From: Desulfuromonadaceae bacterium
GTDB lineage: Bacteria; Desulfobacterota; Desulfuromonadia; Geobacterales; Pseudopelobacteraceae
Assembly: GCA_028687585.1 (NCBI GenBank)
Contig: JAQTZV010000003.1
Location: 124,001-188,000, forward strand
Length of the DNA stretch: 64,000 bases
Direction: 5' to 3'
The notes under the pieces are model-generated. The model was given only the letters and a program-made list of their open reading frames with translations. It had not been told where the DNA came from and searched no databases. The position numbers were made by a program, and so were the translations under genes. Of the stretch, positions 18,658-27,524 are shown piece by piece. The stretch's first letter is position 1; each line of letters starts with the position of its first letter.

Positions 18658-18984
18658 ATGAAAAGAAAACCGGCCATGGTTTGTTCTCTTGTTATTCTGA
18701 TAACCGCACTGTTGCTCTGCGTTTCGCTGCAAAATGGTGTCTGCGCCGATCCCCCATGGCGGGTGGAATTCGACGAAACCTGTGCCAATACGTCCTCTGC
18801 CATGGACTTCTCGGAACTGGAACTGCAGGCACTGATCACACGATGCGAAAAGCTGCAGAAAGCTATAGAACAACTGGATGAAACCACGCGGAAGGTGTTC
18901 CTGAAAAGAATACTCATGTGCAAAAACCTGTATCAATTTGTACTGGATTCAAAAAAACGAACATCTGAGAAGATTACGCAATGA
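18658..18984 (+). CDS. Small secreted protein between two cytochromes
   Basis: A 108-residue protein with a clear signal peptide (positive start, hydrophobic 8-25, cleavage near VCA-DP). The mature part is helical with three cysteines and no CxxCH, so it binds no c-type heme. It begins eight bases after the first cytochrome and overlaps the second by four bases. It is therefore probably a structural partner or assembly factor for the cytochromes. Not recognised as a named family. Confidence 0.75.
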   Translation: MKRKPAMVCSLVILITALLLCVSLQNGVCADPPWRVEFDETCANTSSAMDFSELELQALITRCEKLQKAIEQLDETTRKVFLKRILMCKNLYQFVLDSKKRTSEKITQ

Positions 18985-19808
18985 AGAGTTGTCCGGGTGT
19001 GAAACGGCTGGTTACGGCGGCACTGCTCGTGACGACTTTTTTTCTGTGGGGCGGCGTCAGTCTCGCTGCTGACCGGGCTGAACTCGCAAATGTCATCAAG
19101 ACCATACCGCCTAACGGACCGTTCTGGAAATACGGTACGTTGGAAATGCGCCGGAGAACCAAAAAGGCTGGAATGCCGGCGGTTATTTTTCCCCACTGGA
19201 GCCACAGGGCTCGCTATACCTGTCGTGTCTGTCATGAAGAACTCGGCTTCAGTATGCATTCCGGCGACACCGGTATCTCAAGATCGCAATATACTGCGGG
19301 TCAGTACTGCGGAGCATGTCATAATGGCGTAACGGCCTTCACTGTCCAGGAAGGATCGGTCCGCCAATGTGATAAATGCCATATGAAAGACACGGCAGCA
19401 TTGGAAAAACAGTTCGAAGAGTTTTCCGGGGATCTGCCGTTTGCAAAATTCGGTAACGGCATTGACTGGTCTGCGGCGCTCAAAGCCGGCGGGGTCCGTC
19501 CCCAAAACGCCCTGAAAGCCGACAAGCCGATCCTGCCGCTTCCGGCAAAGCTGAAAGTGCCGATGAAGCTTGGTACTGCGGTTGCGCGCAGTGATGTGAC
19601 CTTCTCCCATGAAGATCATTATGTTGAACTGGACTGTTCGGCGTGCCACCCGGATATATTCAATATCAAGAAGAAGGGGACCAAGGCATTCACAATGGAA
19701 AATAATATCTTCGGCAATTATTGCGGCGTCTGTCATATGCGTGTCGCCTTTCCCATGAACGACTGCAAACGCTGCCATACGCAAATGTCGGGTAACTATG
19801 TACCGTAA
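18981..19808 (+). CDS. Six-heme c-type cytochrome, paralogue
   Basis: A 275-residue protein with a signal peptide (cleavage near SLAA) and six CxxCH motifs at 81-85, 110-114, 130-134, 219-223, 248-252 and 262-266. Layout and conserved stretches match the cytochrome at 17852-18649: CHPDIF after motif four, YCGVCH at motif five, NGI.W in the linker. The two arose by duplication. Starts by a four-base overlap with the small secreted protein gene. Likely part of the same electron-transfer complex. Confidence 0.93.
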   Translation: MKSCPGVKRLVTAALLVTTFFLWGGVSLAADRAELANVIKTIPPNGPFWKYGTLEMRRRTKKAGMPAVIFPHWSHRARYTCRVCHEELGFSMHSGDTGISRSQYTAGQYCGACHNGVTAFTVQEGSVRQCDKCHMKDTAALEKQFEEFSGDLPFAKFGNGIDWSAALKAGGVRPQNALKADKPILPLPAKLKVPMKLGTAVARSDVTFSHEDHYVELDCSACHPDIFNIKKKGTKAFTMENNIFGNYCGVCHMRVAFPMNDCKRCHTQMSGNYVP

Positions 19809-19822
19809 CAAGGGATGGTATT

Positions 19823-20170
19823 ATGGGAATTGAGGTCTATGTCGGGCAGATTGCCGGTACGGTTACTGAAGATGAAATGCGGAAGTTATTTTCAGTTGTG
19901 GGTACGGTTGCCTCTGTTCATCTGGTAATCGATCCGGTTTCGGGGGAATCGCGCGGCTGTGGATATGTCAGGATGTCGAGCGAGGAAGAGGCCAGGGAAG
20001 CTATCGATCTCTTGAATGGAGCCAAACTCGGTGACCGTCAGATCGTGGTAAAAAATGCCCCGCCGAAAAAATTTTCGAAACCTGGCCCGTCTGATGGCAA
20101 TCGGGATAGCCGTTCCGGCCGTGGAGAACAGCAGCGTAGTTCAACAAAGCCTTTAAAAAAGGGATGTTAG
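19823..20170 (+). CDS. RRM-type RNA-binding protein
   Basis: A 115-residue protein with one RNA-recognition motif (about 2-80). RNP2 is VYVGQI near the start and RNP1 is RGCGYVRM, where the usual central aromatic is a Cys/Tyr pair. A short basic, glycine- and serine-rich tail follows. Such single-RRM proteins occur in cyanobacteria and delta-proteobacteria; targets are mostly unknown. It lies 15 bases after the second cytochrome and may be in that operon, which is an odd pairing. Confidence 0.88.
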   Translation: MGIEVYVGQIAGTVTEDEMRKLFSVVGTVASVHLVIDPVSGESRGCGYVRMSSEEEAREAIDLLNGAKLGDRQIVVKNAPPKKFSKPGPSDGNRDSRSGRGEQQRSSTKPLKKGC

Positions 20171-20267
20171 AAACATGTTATTTGCTATCGTTGAATCTTG
20201 GGGAGTTTTCTGCTACAAGAGCAGATACTTTCTCTCCATGTAATTATTAAAACAAAAAACGGACTTC

Positions 20268-21527
20268 ATGAACCGATACCTTCACACATTATCCTGTCTC
20301 CTGATTTTCTGTCTCCTGATACCGCTTCCGGCGTTGGCATCCAAAAAGAAAAATGTCGTATTCAGCGAACAAACCTCAGCAGCCACACGCCCTCCCGCTG
20401 TTCTCAATGAGATGAAACACTGGTCGAACCCTGATTACACGCGTATTTCGCTGGAGCTTGACCGGGACGTTACCTGGGAATCACATGAGCTTGGCAGGGG
20501 CGCTCCCGGCAAGCCGGGTCGTGTGTATGTTGATCTGAAACGAACCAGGCTGGGAAAAAACGTTAAAGATATCACCATCGGTGACGGGTTGCTGAAGGGC
20601 GCCAGGGTTGGACAGTACAAGCCTGAAGTGGTGCGGGTGGTGCTGGATACGGAAAATATCAAAGACTATAAAATATTTCCCTTGTCAGATCCGGCGCGGC
20701 TGGTGATTGATGTTCGTGGTGACCGGCCGGCAGAGATATCTCGTCTGGAGCCGGTAGTCAGTGCCATGCCGGGACGGGTTGTCGTGCCAAAGCTCGATGA
20801 TTCAGTTGTCGCTGCGGGAAAAAAACCAAAATTACCGAAAAAGCCGGCCATATCAAAAATACGGCGGATTGTTGTTGATCCGGGTCACGGAGGGCATGAT
20901 CCGGGAGCGGTCGGCGCGAGCGGTCTTCAGGAAAAGGATATCGTGCTGGCAATCGGTCTCAAGCTGAAGGAGCTGTTCAAGGAAGAGTTGGGTATGGACG
21001 TCGTTATGACACGTTCGACCGATGTTTTTATCCCGCTGGAGGAGCGTACCGCAATTGCCAACAAGGTCGGTGCGGATCTGTTCCTGTCCGTACACGCCAA
21101 TGCAGCACCCAATCATGCTGCTTCCGGGATAGAAACCTATTACCTCAACCTGGCCAAGACTGAAAAAGTTGCGCAGTTGGCGGCCAAAGAGAACGGTACG
21201 TCACTCGAAAAGGTCAGTGTGCTGCAGGCGATTCTGTTTGATCTGATGGCGAACTACAAATTGAACGACTCGGCTCATCTGGCCGATGAAGTGCAAAGAT
21301 TTCTCCACAATAAAATCCGCAGCAATTACAGTGATGTAAAAAATCTGGGAGTCAAGCAGGGTCCTTTCTACGTTCTGGTAGGAGCATCCATGCCGAGTAT
21401 TCTCGTTGAAACAGCTTTCCTCTCAAATGCCACAGAAGAAGCCCGCCTTAATGACCCAGCCTACCAGACCCTTGCCGCCGAAGGTATATTCGAAGGCGTC
21501 CGCAGCTACATCATCAGCTTGAAATAA
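20268..21527 (+). CDS. amiC: N-acetylmuramoyl-L-alanine amidase with AMIN domain
   Basis: Periplasmic zinc amidase that removes stem peptides from peptidoglycan during cell separation. The protein is 419 residues: signal peptide 1-24, AMIN domain at about 45-155 (septal-ring targeting), and an amidase_3 domain from about 200. The amidase shows VVDPGHGGHDPGAVG (zinc histidine), the catalytic-region glutamate in QEKDIVLAIG, and SVHANAAPN. Ends with the typical ETAFLSN block. A palindromic element starts at the first base after the stop. The symbol reflects domain order; it could equally be called amiA/amiB. Confidence 0.92.
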   Translation: MNRYLHTLSCLLIFCLLIPLPALASKKKNVVFSEQTSAATRPPAVLNEMKHWSNPDYTRISLELDRDVTWESHELGRGAPGKPGRVYVDLKRTRLGKNVKDITIGDGLLKGARVGQYKPEVVRVVLDTENIKDYKIFPLSDPARLVIDVRGDRPAEISRLEPVVSAMPGRVVVPKLDDSVVAAGKKPKLPKKPAISKIRRIVVDPGHGGHDPGAVGASGLQEKDIVLAIGLKLKELFKEELGMDVVMTRSTDVFIPLEERTAIANKVGADLFLSVHANAAPNHAASGIETYYLNLAKTEKVAQLAAKENGTSLEKVSVLQAILFDLMANYKLNDSAHLADEVQRFLHNKIRSNYSDVKNLGVKQGPFYVLVGASMPSILVETAFLSNATEEARLNDPAYQTLAAEGIFEGVRSYIISLK

Positions 21528-21820
21528 TTCCAATTTCAAATCAAAGCGCTATCATCATTAGCTCGTCTTCGGCTCCTCAACGTACTGATCAGTACGCCTC
21601 GTCGTCTCAATCCTTCCCGCCTCGATTTAGCCTAAAAATCGGCTTTTGAGTCCACGAAAAGCACGAAAAAACATGAAAAATTAAAGCATTACAGTAAAAC
21701 AGTGATTCACCAAGCAGGTTACGTCGTAAAGTTGTTTATCTCTCTGATTTCGTTCGTGTATTTCGTGCTTTTCGTGGATAACTGCTTTTTCTAGGTTTAA
21801 TCTTTGGTTTGAAATTGGAA
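21528..21820. repeat. Family A palindromic element, interrupted
   Basis: Terminal arms TTCCAATTTCAAATCAAAG (21528-21546) and CTTTGGTTTGAAATTGGAA (21802-21820). The first 100 bases match the intact elements at 48252-48370 and 53366-53489, including the central palindrome CGTACTGATCAGTACG. About 170 bases of a different element (21629-21800) interrupt the right side. Confidence 0.8.
21629..21800. repeat. Family B element nested in family A
   Basis: Arms GTCCACGAAAAGCACGAAA (21650-21668) and TTTCGTGCTTTTCGTGGAT (21761-21779), followed by AACTGCTTTTTCTAGGTTTA. The last stretch matches the right end of the element at 4341-4520. It sits inside a family A copy, so it moved in after that copy. Confidence 0.65.
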
Positions 21821-21850
21821 AAGGGTATGCCGGAATATTCTTTGTCCTGA

Positions 21851-22372
21851 CTACTGCTTTGAGAGTGCTGCAGCAATCGTTACACGCATGTCGGATTCCT
21901 CGGATTCGGTTTGGGATAGATAGAGTGAGTTTACCGCTACCAGCAGTGTATTGAGCTTGTCCAGATCAATGACGTTTGGACCGGATAGCGACTCTGTTGC
22001 GGTGAGGTTGTGCGGGCAGCAGTCACAGTTGCGGTGGCCGTCAGCAGTGTAGATGATCGGCAGTCCATGCGTTCGGCAGATTATCGGCCGTGCTTCATAG
22101 AGCAGGCAGTGATTGTGAGAGAGGAGAGGGCAACGTTCTCCTGCGGCATGTTCTGCAACGTGCCGGAGAATTTCATCTGCGTGGGGTGTGGGGAGCTTTT
22201 TCAGCCTTTCCCGCAATGCTGCGGCTTCTACCGGAAAAACAGTAATTGACGTACAGCAGGAGCTACAGCCTGCGGAACAGGTGATCTGATCTCCCAACGG
22301 CGCTGCAATGGCACTGCAGAGCGCATCGACCCGGGAGATCAGTTTAATGTAGTTATCGAGAATACCGGGCAT
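21851..22372 (-). CDS. YkgJ-family cysteine cluster protein
   Basis: A 173-residue protein of the YkgJ/Fe-S or zinc-binding cysteine cluster family. Cysteines cluster in CSAGCSSCCT near residue 33, CPLLS..C in the middle and CRTHGLP..C.CCPH later. The family is thought to bind metal or an Fe-S cluster; function is unknown. AGGAGG lies just upstream of the ATG. It follows prfA at about 100 bases, where hemK/prmC often sits in relatives; no prmC is seen here. Confidence 0.85.
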   Translation of the reverse strand: MPGILDNYIKLISRVDALCSAIAAPLGDQITCSAGCSSCCTSITVFPVEAAALRERLKKLPTPHADEILRHVAEHAAGERCPLLSHNHCLLYEARPIICRTHGLPIIYTADGHRNCDCCPHNLTATESLSGPNVIDLDKLNTLLVAVNSLYLSQTESEESDMRVTIAAALSKQ

Positions 22373-22426
22373 GGCCTCCTCCTGCTCTGGTTCCCTTGTA
22401 ATACTTGAATCAACGCATAAAGAAAT

Positions 22427-22450
22427 CCCCTCCCGTCAAGGGAGGGGGGG
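22427..22450 (-). terminator. G/C-rich hairpin after prfA
   Basis: CCCCTCCC/GGGAGGGG stem around GTCAA, in the gap downstream of prfA. Related to the longer element at 23608-23715 on the other side of prfA. It may end prfA transcription; the T run on the minus strand is weak. Confidence 0.45.
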
Positions 22451-22470
22451 ACTTTTCGAAACAAAAGATG

Positions 22471-23541
22471 TTAGTTCCCTTCGCTTTGTGCCTTCAACGC
22501 TTCCATCTGATAATAAGCCCGTAACGCATCAGTAATCTCGGCGATATCACCCGTCATGATGGAATCGAGGCGGTACAGCGTCAGGCCGATGCGGTGATCG
22601 GTCATGCGACCCTGCGGGAAGTTGTAGGTACGGATTCGTTCGCTCCGGTCACCTGAGCCGACCTGCTGCTTGCGATCTGCTGCCATTTTTGAATCCTGAG
22701 CCTGCTGGATGGTGTCTAGGATGCGCGTTTTCAGAACCTTCATAGCGGTGGCGCGGTTCTTTATCTGGCTCCGCTCCTCCTGGCAGGCAACGACCGTACC
22801 GGTCGGCAGGTGGGTGATACGTACCGCCGAGTCCGTTGTGTTGACGTGCTGGCCGCCGGCGCCGGAAGAGCGATACACGTCTATCTTCAAATCATCCGGG
22901 CGGATATCGATATCAACATCCTCTGCTTCCGCCATTATTGCCACCGTGCAGGCGCTGGTGTGGATTCGTCCCTGCGCTTCGGTTTCGGGGACACGTTGCA
23001 CGCGGTGGGTGCCTGATTCGTATTTTAGTTTTGCAAACACACCGGCCCCCTCAACGGCGGCAATGATCTCCTTGTAGCCGCCCCGTTCGGACTCGGACGC
23101 CGAGACAATTTCGACCTTCCAGCGGTTGGTGTCGGCGTAGCGCGAATACATGCGGAACAGATCGCCGGCAAACAGGGCCGACTCATCTCCACCGGTACCG
23201 GCACGAATTTCCAGAATAACGCTTTTATCATCATTGGGGTCTTTTGGAAGCAGCAGCAGCCGGATATCGGCATCAAGCTGTTCCTTTTCCGCTTCCAGAG
23301 ATTTCAACTCATCTTCAGCCATCTCTTTCATGTCAGGATCAGCCAGCAGTTCCCGGTTATCGGAAATATCGACCAATACTTTCCGGTAGCGGCGATAGGC
23401 AGCTACCAGTTCGCTCAAGTCGGAATGCTCACGGGAAAGCCTGCGAAATTCCGGCTGGTTGGAAATGACCGTCGGGTCCGACAGCAGCGCTTCCAGTTCC
23501 TGATAGCGCCGCTCCAGTTCTTCTATCTTGTCCATCATCAT
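22471..23541 (-). CDS. prfA: Peptide chain release factor 1
   Basis: Releases finished peptides at UAA and UAG stops. The protein is 356 residues, the usual length. The stop-codon tripeptide region reads [15 protein letters not shown] (P-E-T at 185-187) and the catalytic GGQ is at 229-231 in GAGGQHVN. Three adjacent ATG codons open the gene, so the exact start may shift by two residues. Downstream is a YkgJ-like gene rather than prmC, which methylates the GGQ glutamine. Confidence 0.97.
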   Translation of the reverse strand: MMMDKIEELERRYQELEALLSDPTVISNQPEFRRLSREHSDLSELVAAYRRYRKVLVDISDNRELLADPDMKEMAEDELKSLEAEKEQLDADIRLLLLPKDPNDDKSVILEIRAGTGGDESALFAGDLFRMYSRYADTNRWKVEIVSASESERGGYKEIIAAVEGAGVFAKLKYESGTHRVQRVPETEAQGRIHTSACTVAIMAEAEDVDIDIRPDDLKIDVYRSSGAGGQHVNTTDSAVRITHLPTGTVVACQEERSQIKNRATAMKVLKTRILDTIQQAQDSKMAADRKQQVGSGDRSERIRTYNFPQGRMTDHRIGLTLYRLDSIMTGDIAEITDALRAYYQMEALKAQSEGN

Positions 23542-23607
23542 ACGTTGTAATCCATCACCGGTTTGCGGCGTTCGTTCAGCAGTGTCCGGTTTGGTTCTTG
23601 CTTTAAG

Positions 23608-23715
23608 CCTCCCCTCCCTTGACGGGAGGGGATTGAGGGGTGGGTGAAGCTGCCGTCAGCATCAAATATGGCAAATTCCCCCACCCCCTAACCCCCTCCC
23701 GCAAGGGGAGGGGGG
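23608..23715. repeat. G/C-rich element upstream of prfA
   Basis: A pair of hairpins, CCCCTCCC/GGGAGGGG (23608-23632) and CCCCTCCC/GGGGAGGGGG (23690-23715), with the inner part also partly inverted (GAGGGGTGGG against CCCACCCCCT). It lies between hisG and prfA. Confidence 0.6.
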
Positions 23716-23761
23716 ACTTTTAGGCAACTGCAAATACCAAACCGGACAACACTGGTATTTG

Positions 23762-24637
23762 TTAAATAATCTTGTTCAGCGGATACTCGATGATGCCTTC
23801 AGCGCCCAGTTTGAGGAGCTCAGGAACAACCCGGCGGACCTCTTTTTCAGACAAAATACTCTCGATAGAGAGCCAGTCGGAGTTGTAAAGATGTGAGACC
23901 GTCGGGTTTTTCAGGCTTGGCAGCAGTTGGGTGATTGCATCTACTCTCTCGGCAGGAGCATTCATTTTTAACCCAACCATCCCTTCGGCAGCCAGCGATG
24001 ATTTGAGCAGTGTGGCGATCTGATCGATTTTAGCCCGTTTCCATGGATCCGCCCAAGCCGCCTTGCTGGCCAGCAGCACCGGTACCGACTCCATCAGCTC
24101 ACAGACGATACGCAGGCCATTCGCTTTTATGGTCGATCCGGTTTCGGTTACTTCGACGATGGCATCGCAGAGTCCGTCAACAACTTTTGCCTCAGTAGCG
24201 CCCCAGGAAAACTCGACGGTGACCGGGATATTCCGCTCGGCAAAATAGCGCCGGGTAAAGCCGACCAGTTCGGTGGAAATAGTGGCACCACGAAGATCTT
24301 CAGGTTTCTGCACCTTTGAATCAGCATTGACTACCAGTACCCAGCGCGCGGGGCGACGGGAAACCTTGGAATACACCATCTCACAGATTTCTATCACGTC
24401 CGAATCATTCTCTCGCACCCAGTCGCGGCCGGCAATGCCGGCATCAATGGTCTGCCGCTCAACGTAGCGGGCCATCTCCTGCGGCCGGATCAGTTTACAG
24501 TTTATCTCGGTATCATCAACCCCGGGAAAATAGCTGCGGGAGGAGATACTGATTTGCCAGCCGGCTTTCTTGAACAGCCCGACGGTGGCATCTTCAAGGC
24601 TTCCCTTGGGAATGCCGAAATTTAATACGTTTGACAT
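23762..24637 (-). CDS. hisG: ATP phosphoribosyltransferase, long form with regulatory domain
   Basis: First enzyme of histidine synthesis: ATP plus PRPP to phosphoribosyl-ATP. At 291 residues it is the long form, with the two-lobed catalytic part (to about 215) and the C-terminal histidine-binding regulatory domain ([20 protein letters not shown] onwards). Motifs include [11 protein letters not shown] near the start and [15 protein letters not shown]. The window also encodes a short-form HisG at 49747-50394. It is on the same strand as hisI, separated by a 121-bp palindromic element. Feedback control by histidine is expected from the extra domain. Confidence 0.94.
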   Translation of the reverse strand: MSNVLNFGIPKGSLEDATVGLFKKAGWQISISSRSYFPGVDDTEINCKLIRPQEMARYVERQTIDAGIAGRDWVRENDSDVIEICEMVYSKVSRRPARWVLVVNADSKVQKPEDLRGATISTELVGFTRRYFAERNIPVTVEFSWGATEAKVVDGLCDAIVEVTETGSTIKANGLRIVCELMESVPVLLASKAAWADPWKRAKIDQIATLLKSSLAAEGMVGLKMNAPAERVDAITQLLPSLKNPTVSHLYNSDWLSIESILSEKEVRRVVPELLKLGAEGIIEYPLNKII

Positions 24638-24672
24638 GATATTCCTTTCAAGAGTGAGCTAAGATATTTTTA

Positions 24673-24793
24673 GTGGATGAGATTTTTTCGCAAGGCCAAG
24701 GCGAGCAAGGGATACCGCGGAGACGTAGCAACGCTACGTCGCACAAGAGTATCCCGAAGATCAACGCCGGGATTGCGGAAAGGGCTCATCCAT
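24673..24793. repeat. Palindromic element D between hisI and hisG
   Basis: A 121-bp imperfect inverted repeat: left end GTGGATGAGATTTTTTCGCA, right end TTGCGGAAAGGGCTCATCC, central palindrome GACGTAGC-AAC-GCTACGTC (24722-24740). Its right end touches the hisI stop codon. Confidence 0.75.
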
Positions 24794-25170
24794 CATTTTT
24801 TGTAGACTTCATTCGGGTCAAACAGCGGGTTCGAGTGCTCCACCCATGCTCCGTTTTCCCATTTAACATAAAAACAGCTGCGGTTGCCGGTATGACAGGC
24901 GGCCGGACCATTCTGCCTTACTTTGATGACTACCGTATCGGCATCACAGTCGGTCAGTACTTCCATGACGTCCTGCGTATTACCGGACTCTTCACCCTTC
25001 ATCCAGTATTTGTTGCGCGTGCGGCTGAAGAACCAGGTTTTCCCGTCCTTCAATGTCAAATCCAGGGTCTTTTTATCCATAAAGGCCACCATCAGAACTT
25101 CACCGTTCTCATAGTCCTGGATAATGGCGGGGATGAGCCCACCCATTTTCTCAAAATTAATCTCAATCAC
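24793..25170 (-). CDS. hisI: Phosphoribosyl-AMP cyclohydrolase
   Basis: Opens the adenine ring of phosphoribosyl-AMP, step three of histidine synthesis. The protein is 125 residues, a stand-alone cyclohydrolase without the HisE pyrophosphatase part. Zinc and magnesium motifs are present: DCDADTVVIKV, CHTGNRSCF, and the preceding WFFSRTRNKYWMKGEESGN. GTG start at 25170 with GGGAG upstream. HisE must be supplied by another gene not in the window. Confidence 0.95.
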   Translation of the reverse strand: MIEINFEKMGGLIPAIIQDYENGEVLMVAFMDKKTLDLTLKDGKTWFFSRTRNKYWMKGEESGNTQDVMEVLTDCDADTVVIKVRQNGPAACHTGNRSCFYVKWENGAWVEHSNPLFDPNEVYKK

Positions 25171-25199
25171 GATATTCTCCCTTTTAGTAAATTAAAAGA

Positions 25200-25229
25200 A
25201 AAACGCTCTGAATTTGTCAGAGCGTTTTG
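25200..25229 (-). terminator. Terminator hairpin upstream of hisI
   Basis: Stem AAACGCTCTGA/TCAGAGCGTTT with a 5-base loop. On the minus strand it ends TTTTTCTTTT. It can end the kinase transcript arriving from 25457, or act as an attenuator in the hisI leader. Confidence 0.65.
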
Positions 25230-25340
25230 TTGCATGATGTTGATCGAAAATCTTCGTTGGTTGCGTCCACTTTTCTAAAATCCATTGGCGTTTCGTGTAC
25301 CATGAATCAGGGGCATTGTCAAAGAAGAACTCACCCAGTC

Positions 25341-25444
25341 GCAATCAAACGATTACGTTGCTGGCTTCGGCGATAGCTCCTCAATGTACTAAACGTACGC
25401 CTCGGTCGCTATTCTCCTCGCCGCCTGGTATTCATTTTGATTGC
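25341..25444. repeat. Variant family A element after the hybrid kinase
   Basis: Ends GCAATCAAA (25341) and TTTGATTGC (25444), with core GGCTTCGGCGATAGCTCCTC, a GTAC...GTAC centre and a CCTCGCCGCC block as in the other family A copies. It lies just after the kinase stop. Confidence 0.65.
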
Positions 25445-25456
25445 ACCCTGGCAAAA

Positions 25457-27400
25457 TCATGTCTCCTCCAGAACCCGCCGTATTTCAGTGCCAAGCGCAG
25501 CCATGCTGTACGGCTTTCGGATGAACCCGGAGGGGGGGCACCCGGTGATGCGGTCACTCAGCTCATCTTCGTTGAAACCGCTGGCAAGAATAACCTTGGT
25601 GTCTGGTCTGATGAGGTGCAGTTCATTCATGGCAGCAATGCCATCCATATGCGGCATGGTCAGGTCCATCAGCACGAAAGTAATCTCATGAGCATGTTCA
25701 CGGAACTTCGCCACCGCGTCAAGGCCGTCAGCGGCGGTAATAACCGAAAAACCGCAGAGCAATACCATCTTGGAGCTGACTCTCAGGACGGATTTTTCAT
25801 CGTCTACCACCAGAACAAGTCCGGACATCGACGTAACCTCGGTCACCTCCCGAACCGGAGTGGCAACCGCTGCCGTCTGAACCGGTGTCGGGACTGCCGA
25901 ATCCGCTGCCGGAAACAGTACCCTGAAGATCGTGCCGGTACCCTGATTGCTCTCCACGTACAGGGCGCCGCCGTGTGTTTTCATAATGCCGAGCACTGCC
26001 GACATTCCCAGTCCGCGCCCGGTAAATTTGGTTGAAAAGAACGGGTCGAAAAGGCGCCGCAGGGTTTCTTCACTCATACCGCAGCCGTCGTCGCTGACTT
26101 CCAGAAACACATAAAGGCCCGCTTCCGGTTTTTCCTCCAGCAGGCTGGCATTCAATAAGGCCTGATCGCATTCCTGAACCCCGGTCGTGATCCTGACTGT
26201 TCCCGATGGCCCGGTAATGGCTTCAGCAGCGTTGGTGATCAGATTCATCACCAGCTGGTGTATATGCGCTTCATCTGCCAGTATGAACGGTAATGCGGGG
26301 AATAGGTGCAGCTCAGTTGAAATCGTTGTCGCTGCGGCCGTTTTTACCACATTGGCGTTTTCCCGCACCAGTTCATTCAGGTTCAGCTCTTTTCTGGATA
26401 TGAGCCCTTTGCCGACATACGTCAGCATCAAGTTGGTCAAAAGAGCCGCGCGTCTCGCCGCATTCATGGCATTATCGATATATTTTCGCGGTGGCGAATT
26501 TGAGTCAAGCTTCATTGTCGCCAGTTCCATATTGCCGAGAATCGACTGCAGCAGGTTGTTGAAATCGTGGGCAATCCCTCCCGCCATAACCCCCAGACTC
26601 TCCAGTTTTTGGGAATGGAGCGACTGTCGCTCAAGATGCAGGCGCTCCGCCTGGAGACGGCTGTTTTCCTCCCCGCGGATCTGCAACATTTCTGCAAGCC
26701 GATTGATGGCGCGTGCCGCCCTGGCCGGTTCATCATTGGATTCAATCGGTATTCGTGCGGAAAAATCTCCCTCCTGCATAACCTGTATGCCGTGCATCAG
26801 GGTATTGAAAGATCTGATCAGCTTCTTAAGTATCAGATAACTGAGGAGGGTGACCGTCAGCCAGAAGATGACGGCGACTATGGAGGAAAATAAAAGAATT
26901 CGCCGGATTGCGCGAGACAGGTCATCAGAGCTCCGCTCTATGCTGACTTTGCCGAGCAGGGAGGTGGCGGTGTTGATCGAACCGGTCAGACTCTCTTCAA
27001 CGGAACTTGCCAGAGGACTGCTGCGTACTTCAATAGTGTGGATTATGGAGTCGGACGAGGCAGAAGCTTTTTCGGCAGCGCCTTGTACTTTCACCAGTTC
27101 CGTCCCGTCCGGGGCGAAAATCTCCACCGTGCGGATTTCGGGGGCTTTGGCCGCCTGCTCGGCCAGCATGCGCAATGCATTCAGATTATGGGCATACAGC
27201 GGGAGCTGGATGGATTCGGCCAGGTTCGCTGTCCGCAACTCAAGTTGCTCCGTGGCTTCGTGGCGGGTTGTCTCGATTTCTCTGGTGATGTACAGAGCGG
27301 CCAGCAGGAGGGATATCAGAAAGGTTATCAGGGTGAAGATGAAAAAAAGCTTGAATTGGAAGCTGGTGCGGAATGTTGACCATCGTGTCTGTGGTTGCAT
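25457..27400 (-). CDS. Hybrid sensor histidine kinase in the geopeptide locus
   Basis: A 647-residue membrane sensor. Transmembrane helices lie at about 17-39 and 167-190, enclosing a small periplasmic sensor. HAMP follows (190-245), then HisKA with [11 protein letters not shown] (phosphorylated H278) and an HATPase domain with DDGCGMS and GRGLGMSAVLGI. A C-terminal receiver (about 525-647) has acceptor D579 in MDLTMPHMDG. It is 124 bases downstream of the radical-SAM maturase on the same strand, so it is probably the sensor for this locus. Output is unknown: no separate DNA-binding regulator is adjacent. Confidence 0.92.
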   Translation of the reverse strand: MQPQTRWSTFRTSFQFKLFFIFTLITFLISLLLAALYITREIETTRHEATEQLELRTANLAESIQLPLYAHNLNALRMLAEQAAKAPEIRTVEIFAPDGTELVKVQGAAEKASASSDSIIHTIEVRSSPLASSVEESLTGSINTATSLLGKVSIERSSDDLSRAIRRILLFSSIVAVIFWLTVTLLSYLILKKLIRSFNTLMHGIQVMQEGDFSARIPIESNDEPARAARAINRLAEMLQIRGEENSRLQAERLHLERQSLHSQKLESLGVMAGGIAHDFNNLLQSILGNMELATMKLDSNSPPRKYIDNAMNAARRAALLTNLMLTYVGKGLISRKELNLNELVRENANVVKTAAATTISTELHLFPALPFILADEAHIHQLVMNLITNAAEAITGPSGTVRITTGVQECDQALLNASLLEEKPEAGLYVFLEVSDDGCGMSEETLRRLFDPFFSTKFTGRGLGMSAVLGIMKTHGGALYVESNQGTGTIFRVLFPAADSAVPTPVQTAAVATPVREVTEVTSMSGLVLVVDDEKSVLRVSSKMVLLCGFSVITAADGLDAVAKFREHAHEITFVLMDLTMPHMDGIAAMNELHLIRPDTKVILASGFNEDELSDRITGCPPSGFIRKPYSMAALGTEIRRVLEET

Positions 27401-27524
27401 GGATACTTCCTCACAGGATTGATAGCTCTTTGCTGCGGATCAGACCAGATTAGATTCTTGGAGCGCGTTAAAGAACGAATATCACGGCCTTATGCTTATT
27501 GCAACAGGGTTTTACTTTCTTTGA

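Noticed and set aside
24673..25278. 201-residue plus-strand frame over hisI
   Set aside because: Antisense shadow of hisI that starts inside a palindromic element.
25295..26035. 246-residue plus-strand frame over the hybrid kinase end
   Set aside because: Antisense to the receiver and ATPase domains; low-complexity composition.
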